A stretch of DNA of 64,000 nucleotides from Rhodobacterales bacterium (GTDB taxonomy: Bacteria > Pseudomonadota > Alphaproteobacteria > Caulobacterales > Hyphomonadaceae). Both the position numbers and the translations under genes were made by a program. The stretch covers positions 38,622 to 102,621 of the forward strand of contig JACXUV010000007.1 of the NCBI GenBank assembly GCA_014763715.1, read 5' to 3'. The notes under the pieces were generated by a model that was not told the origin of the DNA, ran no database searches, and was given only the letters and a program-made list of their open reading frames with translations. Below, piece by piece: positions 41,779 through 49,988 of the stretch. Every line of letters begins with the position of its first letter. Within the stretch, counting starts at the first letter, position 1.

Positions 41779-42430
41779 TGCCGCGGTAGCCGGCACTGAA
41801 GGAACAATGGCGGACGGAAGCGATGCTTCCGTTCGTCAGTGTGCCGTGACGCGGGAGCGTCTCGGCAAGGAAGCGCTTGTGCGCTTCGTACTGTCGCCCG
41901 ACGGCGTTGTGACGCCGGATGTGGCGGAAAAGCTCCCCGGACGCGGGGTCTGGCTCAAGGCAGACCGGGCCGTCCTGGCGGATGCTGTGAAGAAGAATGC
42001 GTTTGCCCGCGCATTCAAAACCTCTGCACAGATTCCGGATGGCCTTCCGGATACGGTGGAAGCCCTGCTGTTGCAGCGCTTCATCGGCCTGCTTGGCATG
42101 GCCAAAAAGGGCGGCGATGTCGTGCTGGGTTTCGATCAGGTGCGTGAAGCCCTGCAGAAGCGTGCCCCCGGCCTGATGCTGGAGGCTTCCGACGGTGCAG
42201 AAGATGGCCGTTCGAAGCTGTATTTCCTCGCGAAAGGCCTATATAGCGGGGTGGAAATAGCGGGTGCCCTGACTTCGGCTGAATTGGGCATGGCATTCGG
42301 ACGCGAGCGTGTGATACACGGTCTCGTCCGCAAGGGACCTTTCGCGAAATCTCTGAAGGCCGCCTATGCGCGGCTTGCCGGGTTTCGGGAGAGGCCGGAG
42401 CTGGACTGGTTTACGGATCAGGATCGGTAG
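41753..42430 (+). CDS. RNA-binding protein (YlxR DUF448 plus L7Ae-like domain)
   Basis: A 225-aa two-domain protein. Residues about 20-95 are the YlxR/DUF448 domain (VRQCAVTRERLGKEALVRFV, KLPGRGVWL); residues about 105-200 resemble ribosomal L7Ae (LLGMAKKGGDVVLGFDQV). The fusion is common in alphaproteobacteria between nusA and infB and is thought to act on RNA or nucleoid-associated transcription. The start at 41753 overlaps the end of nusA by 26 nt; an in-frame ATG at 41807 is an alternative. Confidence 0.9.
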   Translation: MTKPHRKSDAAVAGTEGTMADGSDASVRQCAVTRERLGKEALVRFVLSPDGVVTPDVAEKLPGRGVWLKADRAVLADAVKKNAFARAFKTSAQIPDGLPDTVEALLLQRFIGLLGMAKKGGDVVLGFDQVREALQKRAPGLMLEASDGAEDGRSKLYFLAKGLYSGVEIAGALTSAELGMAFGRERVIHGLVRKGPFAKSLKAAYARLAGFRERPELDWFTDQDR

Positions 42431-42490
42431 CGGAAAAACCGCCTTCGCGCCATGTGGGTGCGTTGGCCAGAATTGTGATATGTAGGACGA

Positions 42491-45076
42491 ATGAGCGATA
42501 CGAAAGACACTGGTGGCAATACGGGCGGGCGCAAGCCGCTCACTGTTTCCCGCAAGACCTCGGGGACGGTGAAGCAGAGCTTCAGCCATGGCCGGTCCAA
42601 ACAGGTCGTCGTGGAGACGAAGAAGCGCCGGACGGTTGGTCCGGGCGGGTCGGGTGGCTCTGAGGGCGCATCCGGCGCTGCGGCGTCCGGATCCGGCAAG
42701 GCCGAGCCGTCGCTCGAGCAGAAGCTGAAGGCGATTGCTGCCAAGCGCGGCATCACGGTGGCCGAGCTCATCGCGCAGCAGAAGGCGCTGGCTGAGCAGA
42801 AGGCGCAGCAGAACGCGCGGGCGAAAGAGCTCGAAAAAGACAAGGCTGCACAGGAACGCCTGCGCTCCGAACAGGAACGCAAGCTGCAGGAGCAGAAAGA
42901 ACGCGAAGAGGCTGAAGCCCGCCGCAAGGCAGAGGAAGAAGCTCGCAAGGCGGCCGAAGCCGCCGAGAAGGAGCGCGCCGAACGTGCCGCGAAGCCTTCG
43001 CGTGCGAAAACGGACTTCCAGCCCGCAGCTGGTGGTGCCAGCCCGGCAGCGGAAGACACGTCCGGACGTGGCGGCAAGCGCGGTGGCAAGACAGTCGCCC
43101 GCAGTGACGATCGCAGCGACCGCACGCGCGGCGAAAGCCCGTCCCGTGGTGCACGGGATAACGGGGCACGCCGTCGCGGCAAGCTGACCATCGCGTCGGC
43201 ACTGGGAGACGATGCAGACCGTCAACGGTCGCTCGCCTCGGTGCGCCGTGCCCGCGAACGTGAGCGTGAGCGCCGCGGTGGCGGCGGCGGAGACCGCGAG
43301 AAGGTCTCGGTTGAGGTCACGCTGCCCGAAACGATCACGCTTCAGGATCTGGCTGGCCGGATGAACGAGCGTGTCGCCGACGTCGTGAAGTTCATGATCC
43401 AGCAAGGCGAAATGCTGCGTGGCAATGACATCATCGATGCCGATACGGCGGAACTGATCGCCGAGGAATTCGGCCACACCGTGAAGCGCGTGGCGGAATC
43501 CGACGTTGAGATCGGCCTGGAAGGGGAAGTTGACGATCCGAAGGATCTGCAGCCGCGCCCGCCGATCGTGACCATCATGGGCCACGTCGACCACGGCAAG
43601 ACGTCGCTGCTCGATGCCCTGCGCAAGACGGACGTCGTGTCCGGCGAGGCGGGCGGCATTACCCAGCACATCGGTGCGTATCAGGTGAAGCTGAAATCCG
43701 GCGAACGGATCACCTTCCTCGACACGCCCGGCCACGCGGCCTTCACGGCCATGCGGGCCCGCGGTGCAACGGCAACGGATATTGCCGTCATCGTGGTGGC
43801 CGCAGACGACTCCGTGATGCCGCAGACGATTGAATCCATCAATCACGCCAAGGCTGCCGGCGTGCCGATCATCATCGCGGTCAACAAATCGGACCTGGAA
43901 ACGGCGAACCCGGAGAAGGTCCTGATGGACCTGCTGCAGTATGACGTCCAGGTTGAGAGCATGGGTGGTGAAACCCAGGCTGTGGCCGTGTCTGCAAAGA
44001 CCGGCGCGGGTCTCGACGATCTGACCAATGCGATTTCTCTGCAGGCCGAAGTGCTTGAGCTGAAAGCCAACCCGAACCGTGACGCCGACGGCGTCGTGAT
44101 CGAAAGCCAGCTGGACAAGGGCCGTGGCCCTGTGGCGACCGTTCTCGTCAAGCGCGGTACCCTGAAGCGCGGCGACATCCTCGTTGCCGGCACCCAGTGG
44201 GGCAAGGTCCGGGCGCTGGTCGACGAACGCGGCCAGCAGCTGCAGGATGCCGGCCCGTCGCTTCCGGTCGAAGTGCTCGGCCTCGACGGTGCACCCGATC
44301 CGGGTGAGGCTTTCGTGGTCGTCGACAGCGAAGCACGTGCCCGCGAAATCACGGATTACCGTATCCGGACGAAGCGTCAGGTTGCCGGCAAGGCAGGCGC
44401 GGCGGCCCGGGCCTCGCTGGACCAGCTGCTGACCAAGCTGAAAGAGGGCGCGGTCGAAACGTCCGAACTGCCGGTTGTCGTCAAAGGCGACGTGCAGGGG
44501 TCCGTCGAGGCGATCAGCCAGTCTCTGGACAAGATCTCCACCGAGGAAGTCCGCGCGCGCGTCATTCATGGCGCCGTGGGCGGTATCTCGGAAAGCGACG
44601 TGCTGCTGGCGAAATCTTCCGGTGCGCCGATCTTCGCGTTCAACGTCCGTGCCAACAAGCAGGCACGTGACCTGGCCGAGAAGGAAGGCGTGGAGATCCG
44701 TTATTACTCCGTGATCTACGACCTGATCGACGATGTGAAAGCGACCCTGTCGGGCATGCTGGCACCGGAGAAACGCGAGACCTTCATCGGCTATGCCGAG
44801 ATCCTCGAAGTCTTCAACATCACCAAGGTCGGCAAGGTGGCCGGTTGCCGGATCACCGAAGGCAAGGTTCTTCGCGGTTGCGGCGTACGCCTGCTGCGCG
44901 ACGATGTCGTGATCCACGAAGGCAAGCTGAAGACGCTGAAGCGCTTCAAGGATGAAGTGAACGAGGTCACCTCCGGCATGGAATGCGGCATGGCGTTCGA
45001 GCGCTATGACGACATCCGCGTCGGTGACAAGATCGAATGCTTCCAGGTTGAGGAAATCGCAAGGACGCTCGACTAA
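42491..45076 (+). CDS. infB: translation initiation factor IF-2
   Basis: An 861-aa GTPase that delivers fMet-tRNA to the 30S subunit. The N-terminal 270 residues are a long helical, Lys/Glu/Ala-rich region ([20 protein letters not shown]) instead of the compact E. coli domains; the G-domain follows with G1 [10 protein letters not shown] near residue 363, G3 DTPGHAAF and G4 NKSD; domains II-IV complete it. Antisense to the whole gene runs a 1041-codon open frame, which is a GC-skew artefact. Distance to the next gene is 9 bp. Confidence 0.97.
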   Translation: MSDTKDTGGNTGGRKPLTVSRKTSGTVKQSFSHGRSKQVVVETKKRRTVGPGGSGGSEGASGAAASGSGKAEPSLEQKLKAIAAKRGITVAELIAQQKALAEQKAQQNARAKELEKDKAAQERLRSEQERKLQEQKEREEAEARRKAEEEARKAAEAAEKERAERAAKPSRAKTDFQPAAGGASPAAEDTSGRGGKRGGKTVARSDDRSDRTRGESPSRGARDNGARRRGKLTIASALGDDADRQRSLASVRRARERERERRGGGGGDREKVSVEVTLPETITLQDLAGRMNERVADVVKFMIQQGEMLRGNDIIDADTAELIAEEFGHTVKRVAESDVEIGLEGEVDDPKDLQPRPPIVTIMGHVDHGKTSLLDALRKTDVVSGEAGGITQHIGAYQVKLKSGERITFLDTPGHAAFTAMRARGATATDIAVIVVAADDSVMPQTIESINHAKAAGVPIIIAVNKSDLETANPEKVLMDLLQYDVQVESMGGETQAVAVSAKTGAGLDDLTNAISLQAEVLELKANPNRDADGVVIESQLDKGRGPVATVLVKRGTLKRGDILVAGTQWGKVRALVDERGQQLQDAGPSLPVEVLGLDGAPDPGEAFVVVDSEARAREITDYRIRTKRQVAGKAGAAARASLDQLLTKLKEGAVETSELPVVVKGDVQGSVEAISQSLDKISTEEVRARVIHGAVGGISESDVLLAKSSGAPIFAFNVRANKQARDLAEKEGVEIRYYSVIYDLIDDVKATLSGMLAPEKRETFIGYAEILEVFNITKVGKVAGCRITEGKVLRGCGVRLLRDDVVIHEGKLKTLKRFKDEVNEVTSGMECGMAFERYDDIRVGDKIECFQVEEIARTLD

Positions 45077-45085
45077 TCTGGTTTC

Positions 45086-45613
45086 ATGACTGAGCCACTC
45101 TCCGTCGCGGGTCTGTTGACCGAAAAGGATGTCAGGAAACTGACAAGACTTGAACGTGGCGGAACGGTGGGCCCAACAGCGGTATACTATGCCGGTGTGA
45201 CGGCGCCGATCATTTCGGCCAGCATGTCTGTCCTGATGCGCCGGGCGATGGAGCTGGTGGGGGCAAGCCCCTATTGGCAATGGCTGGTCGCGGCGCTGGT
45301 CGCCGCCTTCGCCGGGATCGCCTGGTATCTGATCTTCATCCGCTGGTCGTACCGGCATACCCATGGCCGGGGAACGGAAACGACGCTGGAAACCCGCATC
45401 TCTCTTGAAGAGGAGAGGCTTGTCATCCAGCGCGGCGGAATTGAAACCCGGGTCGCTTGGAGCAGTGTTTCCGGTGTCACGTCATCAGGGGGGCATATGA
45501 CCGTCCGGCTGGACGGGGCGGCCCCGCTGATCATTCCAAATACCTGGTTCGGCAAGAACAAGGCAGCGCGTCAGGCTTTTCTGGCGCATCTTAAAGAGAA
45601 GGCACAGACATAA
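45086..45613 (+). CDS. YcxB-like two-TM membrane protein
   Basis: A 175-aa protein with two central hydrophobic segments (about residues 37-55 and 67-87) and a C-terminal domain (LETRISLEEERLVIQRGGIE, then VSGVTSSGGHMTVRLDG and AAPLIIPNTWF) that fits the YcxB-like family of unknown function, which often has a sandwich fold against the membrane. It is wedged between infB (9 bp) and rbfA (1-nt overlap, TAATG), so it is co-expressed with the translation genes. This position is unusual for alphaproteobacteria as far as I know. Confidence 0.8.
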   Translation: MTEPLSVAGLLTEKDVRKLTRLERGGTVGPTAVYYAGVTAPIISASMSVLMRRAMELVGASPYWQWLVAALVAAFAGIAWYLIFIRWSYRHTHGRGTETTLETRISLEEERLVIQRGGIETRVAWSSVSGVTSSGGHMTVRLDGAAPLIIPNTWFGKNKAARQAFLAHLKEKAQT

Positions 45614-46017
45614 TGGCCCGCAAATCCGCCCCGCCCGGCATGCCCTCTCAGCGCCAGCTGCGCGCGGGAGAGCTTGTGCGCCATGCGCTGACGGACATCC
45701 TGTCGCGCGAGGCTTTCCGTGATCCGGACCTTGAACAGGTGCTGATCACAGTAGGGGAGGTGCGCTGCTCTCCGGACCTGAAGCACGCTAACGTCTTTGT
45801 TTCCCCGCTGGGCGACGATACCGATGCGGGCCGGGTGAAACTGGCCGCCGCGCTGAACCGGGCGGCGGGCTTCCTGCGCGGCCGCCTGGGCCGGGAAGTG
45901 GACCTGCGCTTCACGCCGGAACTGCATTTCATAGCCGACAAATCCTATGACGACGCCACTGCGATCGACCGTCTCCTGATGGATCCGAAAGTCCGCCGCG
46001 ACGTGGAAGGGCAATAG
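45613..46017 (+). CDS. rbfA: ribosome-binding factor A
   Basis: A 134-aa KH-fold factor of late 30S assembly and cold adaptation. Diagnostic stretches: QRQLRAGELVRHALTDILSR, VLITVGEVRCSPDLKHANVF and LRFTPELHFIADKSYDDATA. The ATG overlaps the previous stop by one nucleotide (TAATG). Normal length. The next gene follows after 121 bp with a small hairpin near its ribosome-binding site. Confidence 0.95.
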   Translation: MARKSAPPGMPSQRQLRAGELVRHALTDILSREAFRDPDLEQVLITVGEVRCSPDLKHANVFVSPLGDDTDAGRVKLAAALNRAAGFLRGRLGREVDLRFTPELHFIADKSYDDATAIDRLLMDPKVRRDVEGQ

Positions 46018-46138
46018 GCGTTTCCACCGCCGGTCCGCATTCTGGACCCATTGTAAGTTGACTTACTCTGGCCACATTGCCAGCATTTCATGACATCCTG
46101 ACAGGGCCGGTGTACACGGCCCGCAACTGGGGCATGTG

Positions 46139-46843
46139 ATGGACCGTCAGACGCTGGACATGGAAGGCGCCCGACAAGGCGAGATTTCGGCCGCCTCGCT
46201 GCAGATGGGCGACGATACGATTGCCATTCAGCGCATCGCCACCATGACGGTGGAGGCGAAAGACTTCTTTCCGTGGGATACGCCGAAGAACCGGGTAACG
46301 CAGAAGGCGTATGCAACGGCCTTTGTGTCGATGATGTTCTTCGCGCTCATGGGCATTGGCTGGTGGGCTGTCCTGCCGGGGCGGCCGGGCAGCACGGTCA
46401 TGCTGGGCATCGGCATTGTGATGCTGATCGGCGCGATGGTGTGCGGCCTGCGTGCGGGCATGATCGCGGCGAAGCTGCGGACGAAGCAGAATTACTTCCG
46501 CTTGGTCATCGGCACATCCGACGCGCGCCAGATTCCGTTGGTGGACGATAATCGCGATGTGCTGTGCAAGATCCGCGATGTGGTGCGCCACAAGATGGAT
46601 ACCGACGACCGCACGATTATTGGCGATTTCGACCTGAACCTCGACATTGTGAACCTGAAGACGCCGGGCCAGCCCGCGGCGGAACCTGCCGCCCGTCCGT
46701 CCGAGCCGGAACCGAAGCTTCTGCCAGAGCTGGATGCCACGCCGGATGATCCGCCGCTGCCCAAACTGGCCCGCCGCCATGATGACGATCATCAGGATGC
46801 CCTGTTCGACAAGGTGGCCGAGGCGCTGAAGCCGGCCTCCTGA
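46139..46843 (+). CDS. two-TM membrane protein, unknown function
   Basis: A 234-aa protein I do not recognise. The first 45 residues are polar (LDMEGARQGEISAASLQMGD), then two hydrophobic helices (about 58-76 and 84-104) and a soluble C-terminal half rich in Pro and Asp. A GTG at 46136 could replace the ATG at 46139. It lies between rbfA and truB with the translation genes, 121 bp after rbfA. A 6-bp hairpin (GGGCCG 46104-46109 with CGGCCC 46117-46122) sits near its ribosome-binding site. Confidence 0.7.
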   Translation: MDRQTLDMEGARQGEISAASLQMGDDTIAIQRIATMTVEAKDFFPWDTPKNRVTQKAYATAFVSMMFFALMGIGWWAVLPGRPGSTVMLGIGIVMLIGAMVCGLRAGMIAAKLRTKQNYFRLVIGTSDARQIPLVDDNRDVLCKIRDVVRHKMDTDDRTIIGDFDLNLDIVNLKTPGQPAAEPAARPSEPEPKLLPELDATPDDPPLPKLARRHDDDHQDALFDKVAEALKPAS

Positions 46844-46951
46844 TCCGCCTGGTTGACGCCGGGCCTCGGCCCGCTTAAGGCCCACGCTTTCCAATTTGCC
46901 AGAGATCGCATCGCGGCGTCCGATCCGCCGGCCGGTGCAAGGGAGTTGATT

Positions 46952-47887
46952 TTGGCGAGACAGCGCAAACGCAAGGGCGATCCGGTCACCGGGTGGCTGA
47001 ACCTGTTCAAACCCGTGGATATGACCTCCACCCAGGCCGTGGCGATCCTGAAGCGCCGCTTCAATGCCGCGAAGGTCGGCCATGGCGGCACGCTCGATCC
47101 GCTGGCGGACGGTATCCTGCCCATCGCCTTTGGCGAGGCGACCAAGACCGTCCAATGGGCGATGGACGCCGAGAAGGAATACGTCTTCACCATCCGCTGG
47201 GGCATTTCCACCGCCAGCCAGGACGGGGAAGGGGAGGTGACGGCCACGTCCGATGCGCGGCCCACACGCGAACAGGTCGAGGCAGTCCTGAAGAACTATA
47301 TCGGCACGATCGAACAGGTGCCGCCAAAATATTCCGCCATCAAGGTGGACGGCCAGCGCGCCTATGATCTGGCCCGAGAGGGCGAGGATTTCGAACTGAA
47401 GCCCCGCGAGGTGGACGTGTTCGAGGCCGCCGTCATCGGCATGCCGGATGCGGACCATACGGTGATCCACGTCACCTCCGGCAAGGGCTTCTATGTGCGG
47501 GCCATGGCGCGGGACCTGGCGTTCGACCTTGGCTGCGAGGGCCATATCAGCCAGCTGCGCCGCACGCGCGTCGGCAATTTCGGTGCCGCGCAGGCCGTGC
47601 CCGTCTCCAAAATCGAGGAGACCGAGGACAAGGCCGAGCTGCTGGCCCTGCTGCAGCCGGTACAGGCCGTGCTGGGCGACTTCCCGCAACTGGCCATCAC
47701 CCGCGATGAGGCCGCCAATGTGCGTCAGGGTCGCGAGATCCAGCTGATGCCACACCTGGTTGAACAGTGGCGCGCCGAACGGCTGGAGGACGACCGCACC
47801 GCGCTGGTGATCTGCGACGGCCACGCCGTGGCAATGGGCGAGGTGCGCGCCGGACGTTTCGAGCCGGCCCGCGTGTTCGTGGCCTGA
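46952..47887 (+). CDS. truB: tRNA pseudouridine(55) synthase
   Basis: A 311-aa enzyme that makes Psi55 in the T-loop of tRNA. The catalytic Asp49 lies in GHGGTLDPLADG, and HVTSGKGFYVRAMARDLA is the second core motif. I start at a TTG (46952) with GGGAG 7 bp upstream because it yields the family N-terminus MARQRKRKGDPVTGW; an upstream ATG at 46853 would add 33 unconserved residues. The C-terminal PUA-like domain is present. Last gene before the 1.75-kb break in the truB-rpsO block. Confidence 0.93.
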   Translation: MARQRKRKGDPVTGWLNLFKPVDMTSTQAVAILKRRFNAAKVGHGGTLDPLADGILPIAFGEATKTVQWAMDAEKEYVFTIRWGISTASQDGEGEVTATSDARPTREQVEAVLKNYIGTIEQVPPKYSAIKVDGQRAYDLAREGEDFELKPREVDVFEAAVIGMPDADHTVIHVTSGKGFYVRAMARDLAFDLGCEGHISQLRRTRVGNFGAAQAVPVSKIEETEDKAELLALLQPVQAVLGDFPQLAITRDEAANVRQGREIQLMPHLVEQWRAERLEDDRTALVICDGHAVAMGEVRAGRFEPARVFVA

Positions 47888-48060
47888 GCCCAGCACGTAA
47901 AGCCGGACTGGCGGATGCCATCCGGGTGCAGAGTGTTTTCGCCCCAAAGGGCCATGGCGCAGCGGGCGCCGTGGCGCTCCGCCTGGTGTGAATAAAGGCT
48001 ACGGAATGGAGCGTTACCGCCCGCCGCGCCGATTGGAGATTTCGGTCTGCGGAGGATCAG

Positions 48061-48083
48061 AAAACGCGCCAGTGGCGCGTTTT
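48061..48083. terminator. hairpin after truB, likely terminator
   Basis: AAAACGCGCC (48061-48070) pairs with GGCGCGTTTT (48074-48083), a 10-bp stem with a 3-nt loop; the 3' arm ends in TTTT. Symmetrical, so it can serve either strand. Confidence 0.6.
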
Positions 48084-48154
48084 CCCGAAGCAGGCCCAAG
48101 CGTAAGCGCAGGGCCGCGGGCATGCCTTTCGCTGGCGCTCAAGGCCTTCTCGAG

Positions 48155-48179
48155 GAAATTGATCCACCGGATCAATTTC
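48155..48179. repeat. 11-bp perfect inverted repeat (25-bp palindrome)
   Basis: GAAATTGATCC (48155-48165) is exactly complementary to GGATCAATTTC (48169-48179) around ACC. AT-rich arms and a 3-nt loop, located in the non-coding region downstream of truB; possibly a mobile repeat or protein-binding site. Confidence 0.65.
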
Positions 48180-48448
48180 TGATCTCTCGAAGTCCCCTCA
48201 CCCCCACCCAACCGGACTCTCTAGACATGCCCCCGGCCGTTACCCCGGGTGCAAACCAATCTCACCAATCCTCCCCAAGGCAAACCGAACGGTACCGGCC
48301 CGGCCCCCGACCTCAAGGAGACGTGCAGGATGGCAGGGGTGTGACGCGTGGTGGCGCGATGCAGTTTTGGGCGGATCGTATGTGAGTACATGAAGATTGC
48401 CACGAATCGAATATAAGAATAGAAAATCGTACAAAACGGGAACGGTAG

Positions 48449-49444
48449 GTGACCCTGCGAATTATGAATTCATTCCGCAAGTCCCTCTTGAATACTGCTT
48501 CTGCCCGCAACGCGCCGATGGCGGACCACGTTTCCGACATGCGTCTTTCGAAGAGGATGCAGTCAACAGGGCAGCTTTCTTGGAAACTCGCGGATCACTC
48601 TTTGAGGAACAACGAGCGTGGACTCGTGATTTCTGCGCCTGTCACAATTGATAAGGATAACAGCATCTCGGGAGGAGGCTCAATTGATCCTGATCTGATG
48701 CGCTTTTTCCTGCTTTTTTGGGACAAATTTGATTGGCCGGACAATCGATTGATTAGTGTCGGCGAACCGGATGAGCATATTCGATATTTGATGGAGCTTG
48801 GGATTGTTCAACGCTCAATCGTTTCCGGCACTGGGAGGTTCCAGACCGGAGGGGAACTGATCATAAATTCTCAGTTGGGAGCATTTCGGGAACTTGAAAA
48901 CCGCAATCCCGGCAAGTGGAGTCTAGCGAAAGGAAGTGGGTGTTTCTCATTTTCAGATCGCGAGCTTGAAAATGGCAGGGGAATCCTTTTTGGACTGCAC
49001 CGCGCCATTCCTGTTCCCGACAGAAGCGTTCCTTTTCAAGACATACTCGAATTTAAAGAGAAGCGACGCGATGAGCTATCGTGTTTGCGATATCATTTAG
49101 AACAAATCTTTCAGCGAATTTTGGCCTCACCTGATGCCGCACTGGCCAAGACGACGGAATTTGAGAAATTTGATAAGGCGATAGGCGATTATGTACGTGC
49201 AGTACGAGAAAGGCCTTTCAGGCTCCGCTTATCGGACCTGTCCGCAAACCTTAACGTCACCGATGTTGTTGCTGGTGTTCTGGCGTCTCTGGGATCGAGC
49301 GCTGCGGAGTTGCCTTTATCTTCGACACTGTTGAATGGTGTAGGCTCAGCAATTTCAGTGAATGTTGGAGCGAAGCTTATTGGATACCGACAAACAGTGA
49401 CACCCTATCAATATATAGGGAGCGTGCATCGTTCGTGGTTATGA
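48449..49444 (+). CDS. AT-rich protein resembling DUF6236
   Basis: A 331-aa protein. The segment RAIPVPDRSVPFQDILEFKE and the overall layout (DKDNSISGGGSIDPDLMRFF early, a Gly-rich C-terminus) resemble the DUF6236 family, of unknown function; I am moderately confident in the match. Base and codon use are clearly AT-rich compared with the flanking truB and rpsO, so it looks like a recent arrival that splits a normally conserved gene order. GTG at 48449 is used; an ATG at 48464 (MNSFRK) is possible. No terminator, integrase or direct repeats were found around it. Confidence 0.7.
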   Translation: MTLRIMNSFRKSLLNTASARNAPMADHVSDMRLSKRMQSTGQLSWKLADHSLRNNERGLVISAPVTIDKDNSISGGGSIDPDLMRFFLLFWDKFDWPDNRLISVGEPDEHIRYLMELGIVQRSIVSGTGRFQTGGELIINSQLGAFRELENRNPGKWSLAKGSGCFSFSDRELENGRGILFGLHRAIPVPDRSVPFQDILEFKEKRRDELSCLRYHLEQIFQRILASPDAALAKTTEFEKFDKAIGDYVRAVRERPFRLRLSDLSANLNVTDVVAGVLASLGSSAAELPLSSTLLNGVGSAISVNVGAKLIGYRQTVTPYQYIGSVHRSWL

Positions 49445-49645
49445 TTGAGAATTGAAGCATGCTCAGACTCAAGTGCGCTTGCTCGCACTCACCTCTCCCC
49501 CTTCCATTCCCCCCCAAAATGAGCCATAAGCCGCCGCTTGAGGTGGGCCTTCGGACCTTGACCCTGCTGGACGACATCCCGGCTGTGGCCATTGACCCCG
49601 GAAACCACGAACCCCGCCGCAAGGCGACAGTACGAAAGATATTCG

Positions 49646-49915
49646 ATGTCGATTACCGCTGAGAAAAAAGCAGAGCTCATCACGAAATTCGCCACCAAAC
49701 CGGGCGATACGGGCTCCCCTGAAGTGCAGGTCGCGATCCTGACCGAACGGATCAACAACCTGACCGACCACTTCAAGACCAACAAAAAAGACAACCACTC
49801 CCGCCGCGGCCTGCTGGCCATGGTGGCAACGCGCAGAAAGCTGCTTGATTACGTCAAGGGCAAGGATGAGGCGCGCTACACAAAACTCATCTCTGAACTG
49901 GGCATCCGCCGCTAG
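49646..49915 (+). CDS. rpsO: 30S ribosomal protein S15
   Basis: An 89-aa ribosomal protein that binds the 16S central domain. The family core [20 protein letters not shown] and [20 protein letters not shown] is complete, ending in ISELGIRR. Start at 49646 (MSITAEKK). A terminator-like hairpin (49930-49963) lies between it and pnp, as in other bacteria where S15 and PNPase expression are uncoupled by processing or partial termination. The 201-bp gap upstream has no clear promoter by eye. Confidence 0.96.
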   Translation: MSITAEKKAELITKFATKPGDTGSPEVQVAILTERINNLTDHFKTNKKDNHSRRGLLAMVATRRKLLDYVKGKDEARYTKLISELGIRR

Positions 49916-49929
49916 GGCGACCCAAAACA

Positions 49930-49963
49930 AGCCCGCCGGGCAATAGGGCCGCGGCGGGCTTTT
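49930..49963 (+). terminator. hairpin between rpsO and pnp (terminator or processing site)
   Basis: AGCCCGCCG (49930-49938) pairs with CGGCGGGCT (49952-49960) around a 13-nt loop, followed by TTT. It lies 15 bp after rpsO and 26 bp before pnp. Confidence 0.7.
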
Positions 49964-49988
49964 CGTATGTGAAGAAAGACAAGACGAA

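Larger units (their letters stand above)
47888..48448. other. 561-bp structured non-coding region between truB and the DUF6236-like gene
   Basis: No convincing gene. It holds a terminator-like hairpin (AAAACGCGCC 48061-48070 with GGCGCGTTTT 48074-48083), an 11-bp perfect inverted repeat (48155-48179), and several shorter GC-rich arms. Short open frames on both strands lack ribosome-binding sites and look like by-products of composition. A -10-like TATAAG (48412-48417) lies about 30 bp before the next gene. Base composition falls toward the right end, where the AT-rich cargo gene begins. Confidence 0.6.

Noticed and set aside
42239..45364. A 1041-codon open frame on the minus strand opposite infB
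   Set aside because: It mirrors infB exactly, has no ribosome-binding site or domain and is explained by GC-rich codon structure.
46853..46951. A longer N-terminus for TruB starting from an ATG
   Set aside because: The added 33 residues are unlike the family; the TTG at 46952 gives the standard MARQRKRKG start with GGGAG upstream.
48014..48211. A 65-codon minus-strand open frame in the truB-downstream spacer
   Set aside because: No ribosome-binding site; it overlaps two perfect inverted repeats, so it is better explained as structured non-coding DNA.
48122..48385. An 87-codon plus-strand open frame in the same spacer
   Set aside because: Pro/Arg-rich translation of GC-rich DNA with no translation signal or domain.
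49446..49645. A promoter or small gene in the 200 bp before rpsO
   Set aside because: Two TTGACC sequences (49558, 49592) lack any -10, and the short open frame there has no family match or ribosome-binding site.
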